This document shows, one piece after another, positions 25,853 to 34,847 of a stretch of DNA of 61,547 nucleotides. The DNA lies in assembly GCA_016841675.1 (NCBI GenBank), contig JAENYQ010000010.1, positions 1 through 61,547 of the forward strand, written 5' to 3'. Under the pieces are notes generated by a model. That model was not told where the DNA came from. It ran no database searches and was given only the letters and a program-made list of their open reading frames with translations. The number at the start of each line of letters is the position of its first letter. Positions within the stretch are counted from its first letter, which is position 1. The DNA is from Desulfotomaculum sp. (lineage in GTDB: Bacteria > Bacillota > Desulfotomaculia > Desulfotomaculales > Desulfallaceae). Position numbers and translations under genes: made by a program.

Positions 25853-27733
25853 ATGGACAAACGGCTGGAAAAAACTTTGCGACGGGTACAGAAACCGGGT
25901 CGGTACACAGGTGGGGAATGGAACGCGGTGTACAAGGACTGGCCAAATACCGACGTGAAGATGGCTTTTGCGTTTCCCGATGTTTATGAGGTGGGTATGA
26001 GCCACCTGGGTTTACAAATTATTTACCACGCGGTGAACAGCCGTGATGATGCTTTATTGGAACGGGTTTTTGCTCCCTGGGCGGACATGGAGAAGCAGAT
26101 GCGTGAAACGGGATTGCCGTTATTCAGCCTGGAATCCCGGCGACCACTCCGCGATTTTGATATTTTAGGCTTCACATTACAATATGAGTTGAGTTTCACC
26201 AACATACTAAACATGCTGGATCTGGCCGGGATCCCGGTGCGGCGGGATGACCGGGCCGCCGACGTGTATCCGCTGGTTGTGGCCGGCGGTCCCTGTGCCT
26301 TTAATCCAGAACCTTTGGCTGATTTTATTGATGTTTTTATTATCGGCGAGGGGGAAGATGCGGTAAACGACCTGCTGGACACCTACCTGGAATCGCAGCG
26401 CCGGGGCGAGGACCGTCGGCAATTACTGCTCAGGATGGCCGGAATTAGTGGTTTTTACGTGCCTTCGTTGTACCGGGTGGAGTATAATGATAGGGGAAAA
26501 CTGGAAGCGGTAAAGCCTGCTGTTGCCGAAGCGCCTGCGGTGGTCAATAAAAGAGTTGTGACTGACCTGAGCGAGGCGGTATTCCCCACTCGGCCGCTGG
26601 TGCCCGTCATCGAAGCGGTGCATAACCGCGCCATGCTTGAAGTGCAGCGAGGCTGTACCCGCGGCTGCCGGTTCTGCCAGGCCGGTGTAATTTACCGGCC
26701 GGTACGTGAAAAAGAGCCCCAAACCCTGGTCCGCCAGGCTGAAGAAATAATCCACAACACCGGCTGGAATGAGATTTCCCTTTCTTCGCTCAGTACTTCG
26801 GATTACTCCCAAATTAAGTCCCTGATCAGTGAGCTCACCGGGAGTCACACTGAAGCGGGTGTGAACATATCACTTCCTTCACTCAGGGTAGACGCTTTTT
26901 CGGTGGATCTGGCCAAAGAGGTACAAAAAGTGCGCCGCTCCAGTCTTACTTTCGCTCCGGAGGCGGGAACCCAGAGACTGCGAGACGTGATTAACAAGGG
27001 CGTCACCGAGAATAATCTGATGGAAGCGGTGAGCGCTGCATTTGCCGGCGGCTGGCAGGCCGTAAAACTGTACTTTATGATTGGGCTGCCCACTGAGACT
27101 GACGTCGACCTGGAGGGAATTGCCGACCTGGCCCGCCGGGTCTTGGATAAGGGACGCAGTCTATCTCGTTCCCCGGGGCGAATTAAGGTGACCGTAAGCG
27201 TATCATCCTTCGTGCCTAAATCACACACGCCGTTTCAATGGGAACCCCAGGATAATATGGATGAACTTAAGCGTAAGCAGGCCTTTCTAAAGCAGCGTAT
27301 GCGTGGCCGGGGGCTGGTTTTCAACTATCACGACCCGGAAGGCAGTTTTCTGGAGGCTGTTTTTTCCCGCGGTGATAGAAGGTTAGCTGCTGTTCTGGAA
27401 GCTGCCTGGCGGGCAGGCAGTCGCTTTGACGGCTGGTCGGAATTTTTCGATTTCGGACGCTGGATGAAAGCTTTTGAGGCAACCGGTATTGATCCGGTAG
27501 GTTACGCCCACCGCCGTTTTGAGTATGGCGAAATTATGCCCTGGGATCATATCGGGGCCGGAATGAGCAAAAAATATCTGGAGCGTGAACACCGCCGTGC
27601 CCTGGATGGGGAGATCACTCCGGACTGCCGTGCCGGCAATTGCCCGGGCTGCGGGCTGTGCCCCACCCTGGAGGTTAAACCGAGACTGGCAGGGGGTGAA
27701 ACGATTGCACCGTTACATGATTCGCTACAGTAA
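25853..27733 (+). CDS. TIGR03960-family radical SAM protein
   Basis: A 626-residue protein: N-terminal cobalamin-binding-like (Rossmann) region with AFPDVYEVGMSHLGLQ, then a radical SAM barrel with the CxxxCxxC cluster (RGCTRGCRFCQ, about residues 262-272), and a C-terminal Cys cluster (CRAGNCPGCGLC). TIGR03960 members in Clostridia and Bacteroidetes occur just before a DUF2344 protein and rng, as here; the two are fused in some genomes. Their reaction is unknown, and an RNA- or ribosome-related role has been inferred from location. ATG behind ATGGAGGATAAACC. Confidence 0.9.
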   Translation: MDKRLEKTLRRVQKPGRYTGGEWNAVYKDWPNTDVKMAFAFPDVYEVGMSHLGLQIIYHAVNSRDDALLERVFAPWADMEKQMRETGLPLFSLESRRPLRDFDILGFTLQYELSFTNILNMLDLAGIPVRRDDRAADVYPLVVAGGPCAFNPEPLADFIDVFIIGEGEDAVNDLLDTYLESQRRGEDRRQLLLRMAGISGFYVPSLYRVEYNDRGKLEAVKPAVAEAPAVVNKRVVTDLSEAVFPTRPLVPVIEAVHNRAMLEVQRGCTRGCRFCQAGVIYRPVREKEPQTLVRQAEEIIHNTGWNEISLSSLSTSDYSQIKSLISELTGSHTEAGVNISLPSLRVDAFSVDLAKEVQKVRRSSLTFAPEAGTQRLRDVINKGVTENNLMEAVSAAFAGGWQAVKLYFMIGLPTETDVDLEGIADLARRVLDKGRSLSRSPGRIKVTVSVSSFVPKSHTPFQWEPQDNMDELKRKQAFLKQRMRGRGLVFNYHDPEGSFLEAVFSRGDRRLAAVLEAAWRAGSRFDGWSEFFDFGRWMKAFEATGIDPVGYAHRRFEYGEIMPWDHIGAGMSKKYLEREHRRALDGEITPDCRAGNCPGCGLCPTLEVKPRLAGGETIAPLHDSLQ

Positions 27734-28376
27734 AAAGGGACCGGCCCGTTATACTGCTCATCTGGACTTGATGCGGGAACTGGAACGGAGTATGCGTCGG
27801 GCCCACCTGCCGGTGGCCTTTTCAGAGGGTTTTAACCCTCATCTCAAGTTGAGCATTGCGGCACCGCTTCCCGTGGGTACCGAGGGTCTGGCCGAACTGG
27901 CCGAGGTTGAAATGACCAGGCCTGTGGAACCCGACCAGATGGCCGAAAGTCTTAATGCTGTCCTGCCGCCCGGATTAAAGGTGTGGGAAGTGGCTGAAAT
28001 TAGCAGTACCAATCCAGCGTTGATGGCTGCTCTGGATCAGGCGGCTTACATTGTGCAACTGGACGGGGAAGATTTACCGGTCCCGCTGCCCGATGCTGCT
28101 ATAGAAGAATTTCTGGCTCGGGAGTGTGTGGAAGTCCGGCGGCGTGGTAAGGACGGTAAGGAAAAAGTTCGGGACATCAGGCCCGGCATCATAAAAATAG
28201 AAGCATTGCCTGGTGACGACGGCCTTGGCCTGCGTATGGAATTAAAAACCGGCAGTGTGATGAATGTTCGGCCCGCCGAGGCGGTAACGGCGCTGTTGGA
28301 ACACGCTGGCATAGAAATTGATTCCGCTGACCTGGAGATAACCAGGACCGGGTTGTTCCTGGTCAAAAAAAAATAG
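27705..28376 (+). CDS. TIGR03936/DUF2344 protein, radical SAM partner
   Basis: A 223-residue protein containing IRYSKKGPARYTAHLDLMR and AFSEGFNPHLKLS, the DUF2344 hallmarks. It overlaps the 3' end of the radical SAM gene by 29 bases, indicating translational coupling. TTG 27705 is chosen for AGGGGGTG 6 bases upstream; ATG 27717 is possible. In other genomes it is the C-terminal half of a fused radical SAM protein, so it probably forms a complex with the upstream product. Confidence 0.88.
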   Translation: MHRYMIRYSKKGPARYTAHLDLMRELERSMRRAHLPVAFSEGFNPHLKLSIAAPLPVGTEGLAELAEVEMTRPVEPDQMAESLNAVLPPGLKVWEVAEISSTNPALMAALDQAAYIVQLDGEDLPVPLPDAAIEEFLARECVEVRRRGKDGKEKVRDIRPGIIKIEALPGDDGLGLRMELKTGSVMNVRPAEAVTALLEHAGIEIDSADLEITRTGLFLVKKK

Positions 28377-28524
28377 CTTAATTAATGGCTTAAAAAATGG
28401 CAACTGGAAAAAAAAGCTTATTAATGCAGAAAAAATTTTACCAACAGCCAGGATAAGGGTTATAATCATAATTAGAAGTTTAAATATTTAAAATAAAAGC
28501 TTATTGACCAAGGCAGATGATAAT

Positions 28525-30216
28525 ATGTTTAAAGAAATATTGATTAATGTAGGCGAAGAAGAAACTAGAGTCGCCGTACTGGAGAACCGTATCCCGGTGG
28601 AGATGAATATTGAACGCTCGCCTAATCAGAGGCTGGTGGGTAATATTTACAAGGGCCGGGTAGAAAACGTGCTGCCCGGCATGCAGGCCGCCTTTGTGGA
28701 TATAGGTCTGGAAAAAAACTCGTTCCTTTATATTGAGGATGCCATCCCCGACCGCAATGCAGAGCCGGGGCACGGGCAGGGTGCGGCCGTGGGTGCAAAT
28801 ATCTGCGATATACTTAAGCAGGGACAAGATCTGATTGTACAGATCGTTAAAGAGCCCATCGGCACCAAGGGGGCCCGGGTGACCACCCATATTACTTTAC
28901 CGGGGCGTTACCTGGTGCTAATGCCTACCGTAGATTATATCGGCATCTCCAGACGTATTGAAGATGAACATGAAAGAGACCGACTCAGGGATATGGCGTC
29001 GCGGACCAAGCCCCGCGGCATGGGCGTAATTGTACGTACTGTGGCCGAAAGGGTGGCTGAGGAAGAACTGGCCGTTGACGTTAATATGCTTACTAACCTG
29101 TGGCGTAAGATTATGAACCGCTCCAGCCACGGGTCGGTGCCAAACCTGCTGCACCGCGACCTGGAATTGGTACAGCGCATACTGCGGGACACTTTTACTT
29201 CCGATGTGGACCGGCTCACCATTGACTCCCGGTACGAATACGAAAAAATATTAGATTTATTGGATATCGTGGGACCGTCTCTGAAGGTTAAAGTATTTCT
29301 TGAAGAGCGGGACAATATTTTTGAAGATCACCATATCGAAGCCGAACTGGAAAAGGCCCTTAAACGCAAGGTATGGTTGCGATGCGGCGGTTATATCGTC
29401 ATCGATCAGGCCGAGGCCTTAAATGCTATTGACGTGAACACCGGCAAGTATGTGGGCAGCACAAACCTGGAGGATACTGTCCTGAAAACCAATCTGGAGG
29501 CGGCGGTGGAAATCGCCCGCCAGTTGCGTTTGCGCAATATCGGAGGCATTATAATAATTGACTTTATTGATATGACCCTAGAGGAGCACCGCCGGCAGGT
29601 TTTGGATGTGTTGGATGAAGAGATACGCAAGGACAAAACCAAAATTAATATTCTGGGGATCACCCAACTGGGTCTGGTAGAGATGACCAGGAAAAAGGTT
29701 CGTCCCAGCCTGGCCGAGGTGTTGCAAAAAGCCTGTCCGTACTGTGAGGGCCGGGGAAAGGTGCTCTCCGAGGAAACGGTGGGTATTAACATTAAACAGC
29801 AGATCTACCAACTGTCCAGGCAAACTGGCGCTGAGACTATTCTAGTGGAAGCTAACCCGCTGGTGGCCGCCAGATTAATCGGCAGCGGCGGCGCCAACCT
29901 GCGGGAACTGGAGAGTCGGACCGGTAAAAACCTATACATCAGGGGCACTGCCGAGCACCATATTGAAGAGGTGGCCATGCGTCCTCTGTACGACCAGTCC
30001 GATATCAATGCCCATGTACTGCCCGTCAAGCCCGGTCAGATACTGGATGTCAGAGTGGAAGAGCCGCATGCAAACAACACTAACGATGGCATCGCCCGGG
30101 TGAACGGTTTCATACTGGATATTGAAGGTGCCGGCTCACTGGTGGGTAACACAGTAGCCATTGAGGTAAACAAAGTATACCGTACTTACGCCAAGGCCAA
30201 GCTGCTCAAGGCTTAG
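28525..30216 (+). CDS. rng: ribonuclease G/E family protein
   Basis: A 563-residue endoribonuclease. An S1 domain (YKGRVENVLPGMQAAFVDIG, about residues 40-60) is followed by the DNase I-like catalytic core with AIDVNTGK (first catalytic Asp) and IIDFIDM (second), and the zinc-link CPYCEGRG that dimerises RNase G. After the usual end there are about 100 extra residues with a TRAM-like beta segment. ATG 28525 is chosen because TTG 28504 has no ribosome-binding site. It sits before rplU-rpmA, the usual arrangement. Confidence 0.93.
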   Translation: MFKEILINVGEEETRVAVLENRIPVEMNIERSPNQRLVGNIYKGRVENVLPGMQAAFVDIGLEKNSFLYIEDAIPDRNAEPGHGQGAAVGANICDILKQGQDLIVQIVKEPIGTKGARVTTHITLPGRYLVLMPTVDYIGISRRIEDEHERDRLRDMASRTKPRGMGVIVRTVAERVAEEELAVDVNMLTNLWRKIMNRSSHGSVPNLLHRDLELVQRILRDTFTSDVDRLTIDSRYEYEKILDLLDIVGPSLKVKVFLEERDNIFEDHHIEAELEKALKRKVWLRCGGYIVIDQAEALNAIDVNTGKYVGSTNLEDTVLKTNLEAAVEIARQLRLRNIGGIIIIDFIDMTLEEHRRQVLDVLDEEIRKDKTKINILGITQLGLVEMTRKKVRPSLAEVLQKACPYCEGRGKVLSEETVGINIKQQIYQLSRQTGAETILVEANPLVAARLIGSGGANLRELESRTGKNLYIRGTAEHHIEEVAMRPLYDQSDINAHVLPVKPGQILDVRVEEPHANNTNDGIARVNGFILDIEGAGSLVGNTVAIEVNKVYRTYAKAKLLKA

Positions 30217-30222
30217 AAAAAC

Positions 30223-30311
30223 GGTGCCAGGTGTTGTTAGTTGATAGATGCCGGGTGTTGCAAGTTGAAAGTTGCGCAGTTTGCAGCTTTCAACTTGCAA
30301 CACCCGGCATC
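30223..30311. repeat. GGTGCCAGGTG/GATGCCGGGTG palindrome
   Basis: A full hairpin at 30247-30311 (GATGCCGGGTGTTGCAAGTT and its inverse) preceded by a partial, diverged copy (30223-30244). Same family as 10461-10518. It lies between rng and the rplU promoter. Confidence 0.85.
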
Positions 30312-30387
30312 AAAGCCTACCACTACTTTTCTTAGAGAGCACAAACTGTATAAAATATGGAGAAAACAACTTGCAACGCACCAAGTC

Positions 30388-30415
30388 TTGACAAGACGCC
30401 AGGTTATGATAAAAT
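30388..30415 (+). promoter_or_regulatory. sigma-A-type promoter of rplU-rpmA
   Basis: TTGACA (30388-30393), 16-base spacer ending in an extended -10 TGA, and TAAAAT (30410-30415). Confidence 0.75.
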
Positions 30416-30424
30416 GTTTTATTG

Positions 30425-30530
30425 TAGGCAAGTACCGCTCGGAACGGGTTCCGACAAGTTTTTAGAGCACTGAACCTGTATTAAAGGGTTTTACGCCCTA
30501 CCTGGTTCCGGCGAGTCCTTTAGAAAAAGG
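30425..30530 (+). ncRNA. structured 5' leader of rplU (L21-leader-like)
   Basis: Between the promoter and rplU lie two hairpins: TCGGAAC/GTTCCGA (about 30440-30455) and AGGGTTTTACGCCCT (30485-30499). The position and size fit the L21 leader family of Firmicutes, thought to mediate autoregulation by ribosomal protein. The assignment is by position and hairpins only. Confidence 0.5.
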
Positions 30531-30540
30531 GGGTTAACTA

Positions 30541-30906
30541 TTGTACGCTATTATTGAAACCGGCGGTAAACAATACCGCGTGAACGAGGGAGACACACTG
30601 TTCATTGAAAAGCTGCCCGCTGATGTTGGTGAAACCTATACCGTGGACCGGGTGCTGGCTTTGGAAAATGAAGGCCAATTGCAGGTAGGTACTCCGCTGA
30701 TAGAGGGTGCCAAGGTTTTATTCAAGGTAGAGAAACACGGCAAAGATAAAAAGATTATCGTTTATAAGTACAAGGCCAAGAAAAATTATCGGCGCAAAAA
30801 GGGCCACCGCCAGCCATTTACCAAAGTCGTGGTGGAAAAAATAGAGGTTAATGGAATGGGGACACCCCTCCGTTTAAGCAAAGGGGACACACCTCTTGCG
30901 GAGTAA
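30541..30906 (+). CDS. rplU: 50S ribosomal protein L21
   Basis: A 121-residue L21. [11 protein letters not shown] at the start and [17 protein letters not shown] near the C-terminus are diagnostic. The normal protein ends about residue 103 (KVVVEKIEV); the last 16 or so residues ([16 protein letters not shown]) are encoded by a repeat containing two GGGGACACMCCTC units, so the repeat has replaced the original stop. TTG start behind AAAGGGGGTT. Confidence 0.96.
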   Translation: MYAIIETGGKQYRVNEGDTLFIEKLPADVGETYTVDRVLALENEGQLQVGTPLIEGAKVLFKVEKHGKDKKIIVYKYKAKKNYRRKKGHRQPFTKVVVEKIEVNGMGTPLRLSKGDTPLAE

Positions 30907-30914
30907 TGTCCCAA
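30855..30914. repeat. GGGGACACACCTC-type repeat inside the rplU 3' end
   Basis: ATGGGGACACCCCTCC and AAGGGGACACACCTCTTGCG followed by AATGTCCCAAC. The same family occurs at 33648-33692, 35716-35808 and 40384-40425. Here it overlaps the last codons and stop of rplU. Confidence 0.75.
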
Positions 30915-30968
30915 CGAATACTGAGAATTTAGTTTAATATTTTACACCAATTGTGGAGGTGAGTTTAG

Positions 30969-31238
30969 TTGGCACATAAGAAAGGTGTAGGCAGTTCCCG
31001 TAACGGTCGCGATTCCAATCCCAAGATGTTGGGAGTTAAACGTGGTGACGGCCAGTTTGTATTAGCCGGCAGCATTCTAGTTCGGCAGCGGGGCACCCGC
31101 ATCCATCCGGGTCGCAATGTTGGCCGCGGTGGAGATGATACATTGTTTGCCAAGATTGATGGCGTTGTTACCTTCCAGAGCAAAGGTAAAGATAAAAAAA
31201 TTGTTAGCATTATGGAAGCGGAAAGCGCAGTGGTTTAA
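30969..31238 (+). CDS. rpmA: 50S ribosomal protein L27
   Basis: An 89-residue L27 beginning [16 protein letters not shown]. This is the short N-terminus found in Gram-negatives: the extra ~9-residue leader that most Firmicutes carry and remove with the Prp protease is absent. Consistently, no prp (ysxB) gene lies between rplU and rpmA, where it is usually found. TTG start behind GGAGGTGAGTTTAG. A terminator follows. Confidence 0.97.
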   Translation: MAHKKGVGSSRNGRDSNPKMLGVKRGDGQFVLAGSILVRQRGTRIHPGRNVGRGGDDTLFAKIDGVVTFQSKGKDKKIVSIMEAESAVV

Positions 31239-31303
31239 ACAAATATTTATATTGCCGCCAATGCCGAATGTTAGCTGGTTAAACTTAAATTAAGCTATTA
31301 AAA

Positions 31304-31338
31304 GAGACGACACCATTTTGGTGTTCGTCTCATTTTTT
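31304..31338 (+). terminator. terminator of rplU-rpmA
   Basis: GAGACGACACC and GGTGTTCGTCTC form a stem with an ATTTT loop, followed by ATTTTTTATT. Confidence 0.85.
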
Positions 31339-31358
31339 ATTGTTAAGGAAAGTATACC

Positions 31359-31415
31359 AAAAAGGGGACAGGCTGCTTTTTTCGGTTTTTGAAAAAAGAT
31401 GCCTGTCCCCTTTTT
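31359..31415. repeat. GGGGACAGGC-type palindrome, second copy
   Basis: AAAAAGGGGACAGGCTGCTT ... AAGATGCCTGTCCCCTTTTT, differing from 20303-20360 only in the loop area. Located 20 bases after a normal terminator. Confidence 0.85.
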
Positions 31416-31611
31416 GTTTTTTATATTTATAAAAAGGAAAATGTAAACATTTATAGAACAATATCTTTGTGGCAGAAAATATTACAAAAATATTAGCTAA
31501 AACATACCAGTAACAACTTGAATTGTCCTATATTCGAGAGTATTGAAAAAGTCATTAGATTGGCAAGTAGCGAGGAATTTAAGTATAACTAACACATATA
31601 AGGAGAAAAAA

Positions 31612-32187
31612 ATGGGGGACACGGCCAGGATAATGGAGCTATTTTCTCTGCAGCGGCATGATTTTCTTAATCACTTCCAGGTAATCTCCGGGCTGTTGCA
31701 GATGGGCCGGGGGGAACAGGCCCGGGAATACATAAATAATGCAGCCAGGGAAATCACCCGTTTAAGCAGGGTTGTGCACCTGAAGCTGCCCGAAGCGGCG
31801 GCGGCGATAATGCTTGCGCATTACCATGCGGCGGAGCGCGGTGTAGACGTGGAGTACGAGATCGAAACGGATCTGGGTGGATGCACTATTCCGGCTGAAA
31901 AGCTGGGACAGGCTCTGGAGGCGGTACTGCTTTACGGCGTCGAGTGCTTGGCCCCGCCGGAGAACAAAGACCGCGAAATGAATGTGGTTATTTACGCTGC
32001 AGACATGGGGTATCTGTTCAAGGTGCGGTTTAAAACACCGGTTGGTACTAAAAATAGGCCTGGTAATGATGGGGCACTGCATGATATTGACTTGCTATTG
32101 TCATTATATGGTGGTTCTGTTAAACAGTCTAAAGTAGAGGGTGAAACCGAGATTGCTGTTTATTTAGCAGCTGCGATTACAATCTGA
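31612..32187 (+). CDS. spo0B: Spo0B-like sporulation phosphotransferase
   Basis: A 191-residue protein with an N-terminal helical hairpin holding the phospho-accepting histidine (LQRHDFLNHFQVISGLLQMG, His about residue 15) and a C-terminal degenerate kinase-like domain. In Bacillus, Spo0B passes phosphate from Spo0F to Spo0A. Position between rpmA and obg is the conserved one. ATG 31612 has AAGGAG 6 bases upstream. Similarity to the DHp domain of sensor kinases is general, so the assignment rests on the motif and synteny. Confidence 0.85.
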   Translation: MGDTARIMELFSLQRHDFLNHFQVISGLLQMGRGEQAREYINNAAREITRLSRVVHLKLPEAAAAIMLAHYHAAERGVDVEYEIETDLGGCTIPAEKLGQALEAVLLYGVECLAPPENKDREMNVVIYAADMGYLFKVRFKTPVGTKNRPGNDGALHDIDLLLSLYGGSVKQSKVEGETEIAVYLAAAITI

Positions 32188-32232
32188 TGGTTCCAGGGTT
32201 ATAGGTGTTGGATTAATAAATAAATAAGAAAA

Positions 32233-32277
32233 AGGCGTGCATTTAGTATTGATTTAGTGCGCGCTTTTCTTGTTATA
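32233..32277 (+). terminator. possible imperfect terminator after spo0B
   Basis: AAAAGGCGTGCATTTAG and TTTAGTGCGCGCTTTT form a hairpin with several G-T or mismatched positions ending in a T-run. Confidence 0.4.
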
Positions 32278-32361
32278 CTAGGTATAATAGATGCGGGGAT
32301 ATATAATACTGGTATCTGGTTATAAATGCAGATATAATTTAACAATGTAGGTGAATAGATA

Positions 32362-33624
32362 ATGTTTTATGACAGTGCCAAAATTTACGTCCGCGGTGGT
32401 GACGGCGGCAATGGCTGCGTTGCCTTCAGGCGGGAGAAATATGTGCCCGAAGGAGGCCCCTGGGGCGGTGACGGCGGCAGGGGCGGCGATGTGATTTTCC
32501 GGGGTGATGAGGGTTTGCGCACCTTGGTGGATTTTCGTTACCGGCGCCATTATAAAGCGGATCGGGGACAGCACGGCCGGGGTAAAAATATGCATGGCCG
32601 GTCTGCGGATGACCTGGTAATCAGGGTGCCTCCGGGCACAATTATCCGCGATGAAGAAACAGGCCAATTGCTGGGGGATATTACAACCGACGGCCAGGAT
32701 GTTATTGTGGCCGGCGGTGGGCGCGGTGGCAGGGGTAACTCCCGTTTTGCCAGTGCCCATAACAAGGCTCCCACTATGGCGGAAAAGGGCGAACCCGGCC
32801 AAGAGCGCTGGGTGTTGCTGGAGCTAAAACTGCTGGCTGACGTGGGTCTGGTAGGTTTTCCTAATGCCGGCAAATCCACACTAATAGCCCGGGTATCAGC
32901 GGCCAAGCCTAAAATCGCCGATTATCCTTTTACCACCCTGGTACCCAACCTGGGTGTGGTCAGTATGGGCGAGGGGCAAAGCTTCGTTATGGCCGATATA
33001 CCAGGGCTAATTGAGGGTGCCCACACCGGCGCCGGCCTTGGTCATGAATTTTTGCGTCATGTGGAGCGGACCAGGGTACTGATCCATGTGCTGGACACCG
33101 CCGGTACCGAAGGGCGTGACCCAGTGGAAGACTTCAGGGTCATCAACCGGGAACTTAAGCTCTATAACGAAGTGCTGGCCGGCCGCCCGCAGGTGATTGC
33201 CGCCAATAAAATAGACCTGCCGGACAGTAATGAACACCTGGACCGGTTGCGCGATGAATTTAGTGCGGAATATGAGATTTTTCCCATTTCGGCGGTGGCG
33301 GGAACGGGAGTTAAGGAACTTATCAACCGGGTCCATCAATTATTTCAGGAATTACCGGAAATAATTGCCACTGAAGAAGAGCCTGAAATAGTACACCGGG
33401 TTGTGCCCAGGTTTACCATTCGCCGCGTAGACGGTGAACTGGTGGTGACGGGTCGCGAGATTGAAAAGCATGTGGCTATGACCAACCTGGACAATGAAGA
33501 GGCGGTGGACCGTCTGCAGCGTATTATGCAGGTTATGGGCCTGGAACAGGCCTTGCGGCACCAGGGAGCTAAAAACGGGGATATGGTCCGTATTGGGGAA
33601 TTTGCATTCGAATTTGTGGACTGA
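32362..33624 (+). CDS. obg: Obg GTPase
   Basis: A 420-residue ribosome-associated GTPase. The Gly-rich Obg fold at the N-terminus (GGDGGNGCVAFRREKYVPEG) is followed by the G domain (GFPNAGKST, ADIPGLIEGA, NKID) and the C-terminal OCT domain (about residues 345-420), typical of Gram-positive ObgE. It takes part in 50S maturation and the stress and sporulation response. The gene follows spo0B, as in Bacillus. Confidence 0.96.
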   Translation: MFYDSAKIYVRGGDGGNGCVAFRREKYVPEGGPWGGDGGRGGDVIFRGDEGLRTLVDFRYRRHYKADRGQHGRGKNMHGRSADDLVIRVPPGTIIRDEETGQLLGDITTDGQDVIVAGGGRGGRGNSRFASAHNKAPTMAEKGEPGQERWVLLELKLLADVGLVGFPNAGKSTLIARVSAAKPKIADYPFTTLVPNLGVVSMGEGQSFVMADIPGLIEGAHTGAGLGHEFLRHVERTRVLIHVLDTAGTEGRDPVEDFRVINRELKLYNEVLAGRPQVIAANKIDLPDSNEHLDRLRDEFSAEYEIFPISAVAGTGVKELINRVHQLFQELPEIIATEEEPEIVHRVVPRFTIRRVDGELVVTGREIEKHVAMTNLDNEEAVDRLQRIMQVMGLEQALRHQGAKNGDMVRIGEFAFEFVD

Positions 33625-33636
33625 TGGTGAGGATTT

Positions 33637-34803
33637 ATGGATATAAGGAAAGGGGACACACCTCAAAACAAGGAAAAGGAGGAATGTCCCCAATTGAGGA
33701 AATTCAGCCCCATCAAGCGGCTGGTGATCAAGGTGGGCTCCAGTTCGCTCACCTATGCCACTGGTAAGCTGAACATTGAACAAATAGAGAAACTGGTGCG
33801 TCAAATGGCAGACCTGCACAACCGTGGCCTGGATGTACTGTTGGTCACTTCGGGCGCTGTGGGTGCAGGTCTGGGCAAACTGGGTTTGGATAAAAAACGG
33901 CGTACCATGCCTGAAAAGCAGGCCGCCGCCGCCATTGGTCAGGGCATGCTTTTACACATGTACGAAAAATTTTTTGCCGAATATGGTGTTGTAGTGGGGC
34001 AGGTGCTGCTAACCCGGGAGGATTTTGCCGACCGCCGCCGCTTCCTTAACGCCCGCAATACTTTGCAGGCCCTGCTTAATTTCAATATTGTTCCGGTAAT
34101 TAACGAGAATGATACCGTGGCAGTGGAAGAAATCAAACTGGGTGACAATGACAACTTGGCCGCCATGGTGGCCGGTCTGGTGGACGCTGAGCTATTAATT
34201 CTGCTGTCCGATGTAGATGGATTGTACGACGGCGAGCCTGGCATACCGGGTTCCAGCGTGCTGGGTGAAATATATGAAATAAACGAGGACATTGAATCCC
34301 TGGCGAAAGGCGCCGGCTCCAAGGTGGGCACCGGAGGAATGGTGACCAAAATTCAGGCTGCCCGGATTGCCATGCACTCGGGATTGGTAACAGTTATAGC
34401 CCGGACTTCAGAAAATGACGTGGTCCGCCGGATCGTGGCCGGGGAACCACTGGGCACCTCGTTTTGGCCTTCGGTCAGGCTGGTGCAGAAAAAGAAATGG
34501 ATTGCTTACGGGGCCACGGTATGTGGGCGAATCCACGTTGACGGGGGTGCGGTCCGGGCATTGCAAAAGGGCGGAAAAAGTCTGCTCCCCTCCGGAGTAA
34601 CGGCTGTCAACGGCGGTTTTGATGTGGGCAACACTGTTAGCATTGTTGACGCCAACGGCAAAGAAATCGCCCGGGGCATTGTGAACTACTGCGCTGTCGA
34701 TGTGGATAAAATAAAAGGCTGCAAAACCGGCGAGATAGCCGATATACTTGGCCACAAAGATTACGACGAAGTCATCCACCGCGACAATCTGGCCTTAGAA
34801 TAA
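33637..34803 (+). CDS. proB: glutamate 5-kinase
   Basis: A 388-residue enzyme: amino acid kinase domain (VIKVGSSSLT, TSGAVGAGLG, ENDTVAVEEIKLGDND) plus a C-terminal PUA domain (about residues 295-375). It phosphorylates glutamate, the first step of proline synthesis. From ATG 33637 the first 19 residues are encoded by a GGGGACACACCTC repeat; TTG 33694, behind AAAGGAGG, gives a normal N-terminus (LRKFSPIKRLVIKVG) and may be the native start. proA, usually next, is absent here. It follows obg by 12 bases. Confidence 0.94.
   Translation: MDIRKGDTPQNKEKEECPQLRKFSPIKRLVIKVGSSSLTYATGKLNIEQIEKLVRQMADLHNRGLDVLLVTSGAVGAGLGKLGLDKKRRTMPEKQAAAAIGQGMLLHMYEKFFAEYGVVVGQVLLTREDFADRRRFLNARNTLQALLNFNIVPVINENDTVAVEEIKLGDNDNLAAMVAGLVDAELLILLSDVDGLYDGEPGIPGSSVLGEIYEINEDIESLAKGAGSKVGTGGMVTKIQAARIAMHSGLVTVIARTSENDVVRRIVAGEPLGTSFWPSVRLVQKKKWIAYGATVCGRIHVDGGAVRALQKGGKSLLPSGVTAVNGGFDVGNTVSIVDANGKEIARGIVNYCAVDVDKIKGCKTGEIADILGHKDYDEVIHRDNLALE
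33648..33692. repeat. GGGGACACACCTC...GGAATGTCCCC repeat at proB start
   Basis: AAAGGGGACACACCTCAAAA followed by AAGGAGGAATGTCCCCAA. It lies inside the annotated 5' end of proB and also supplies the AAGGAGG that could serve the downstream TTG start. Confidence 0.7.
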
Positions 34804-34847
34804 ACCGTGGTCCCCGACTTGAATCTAGCATCAAATGGGGTCAATAA

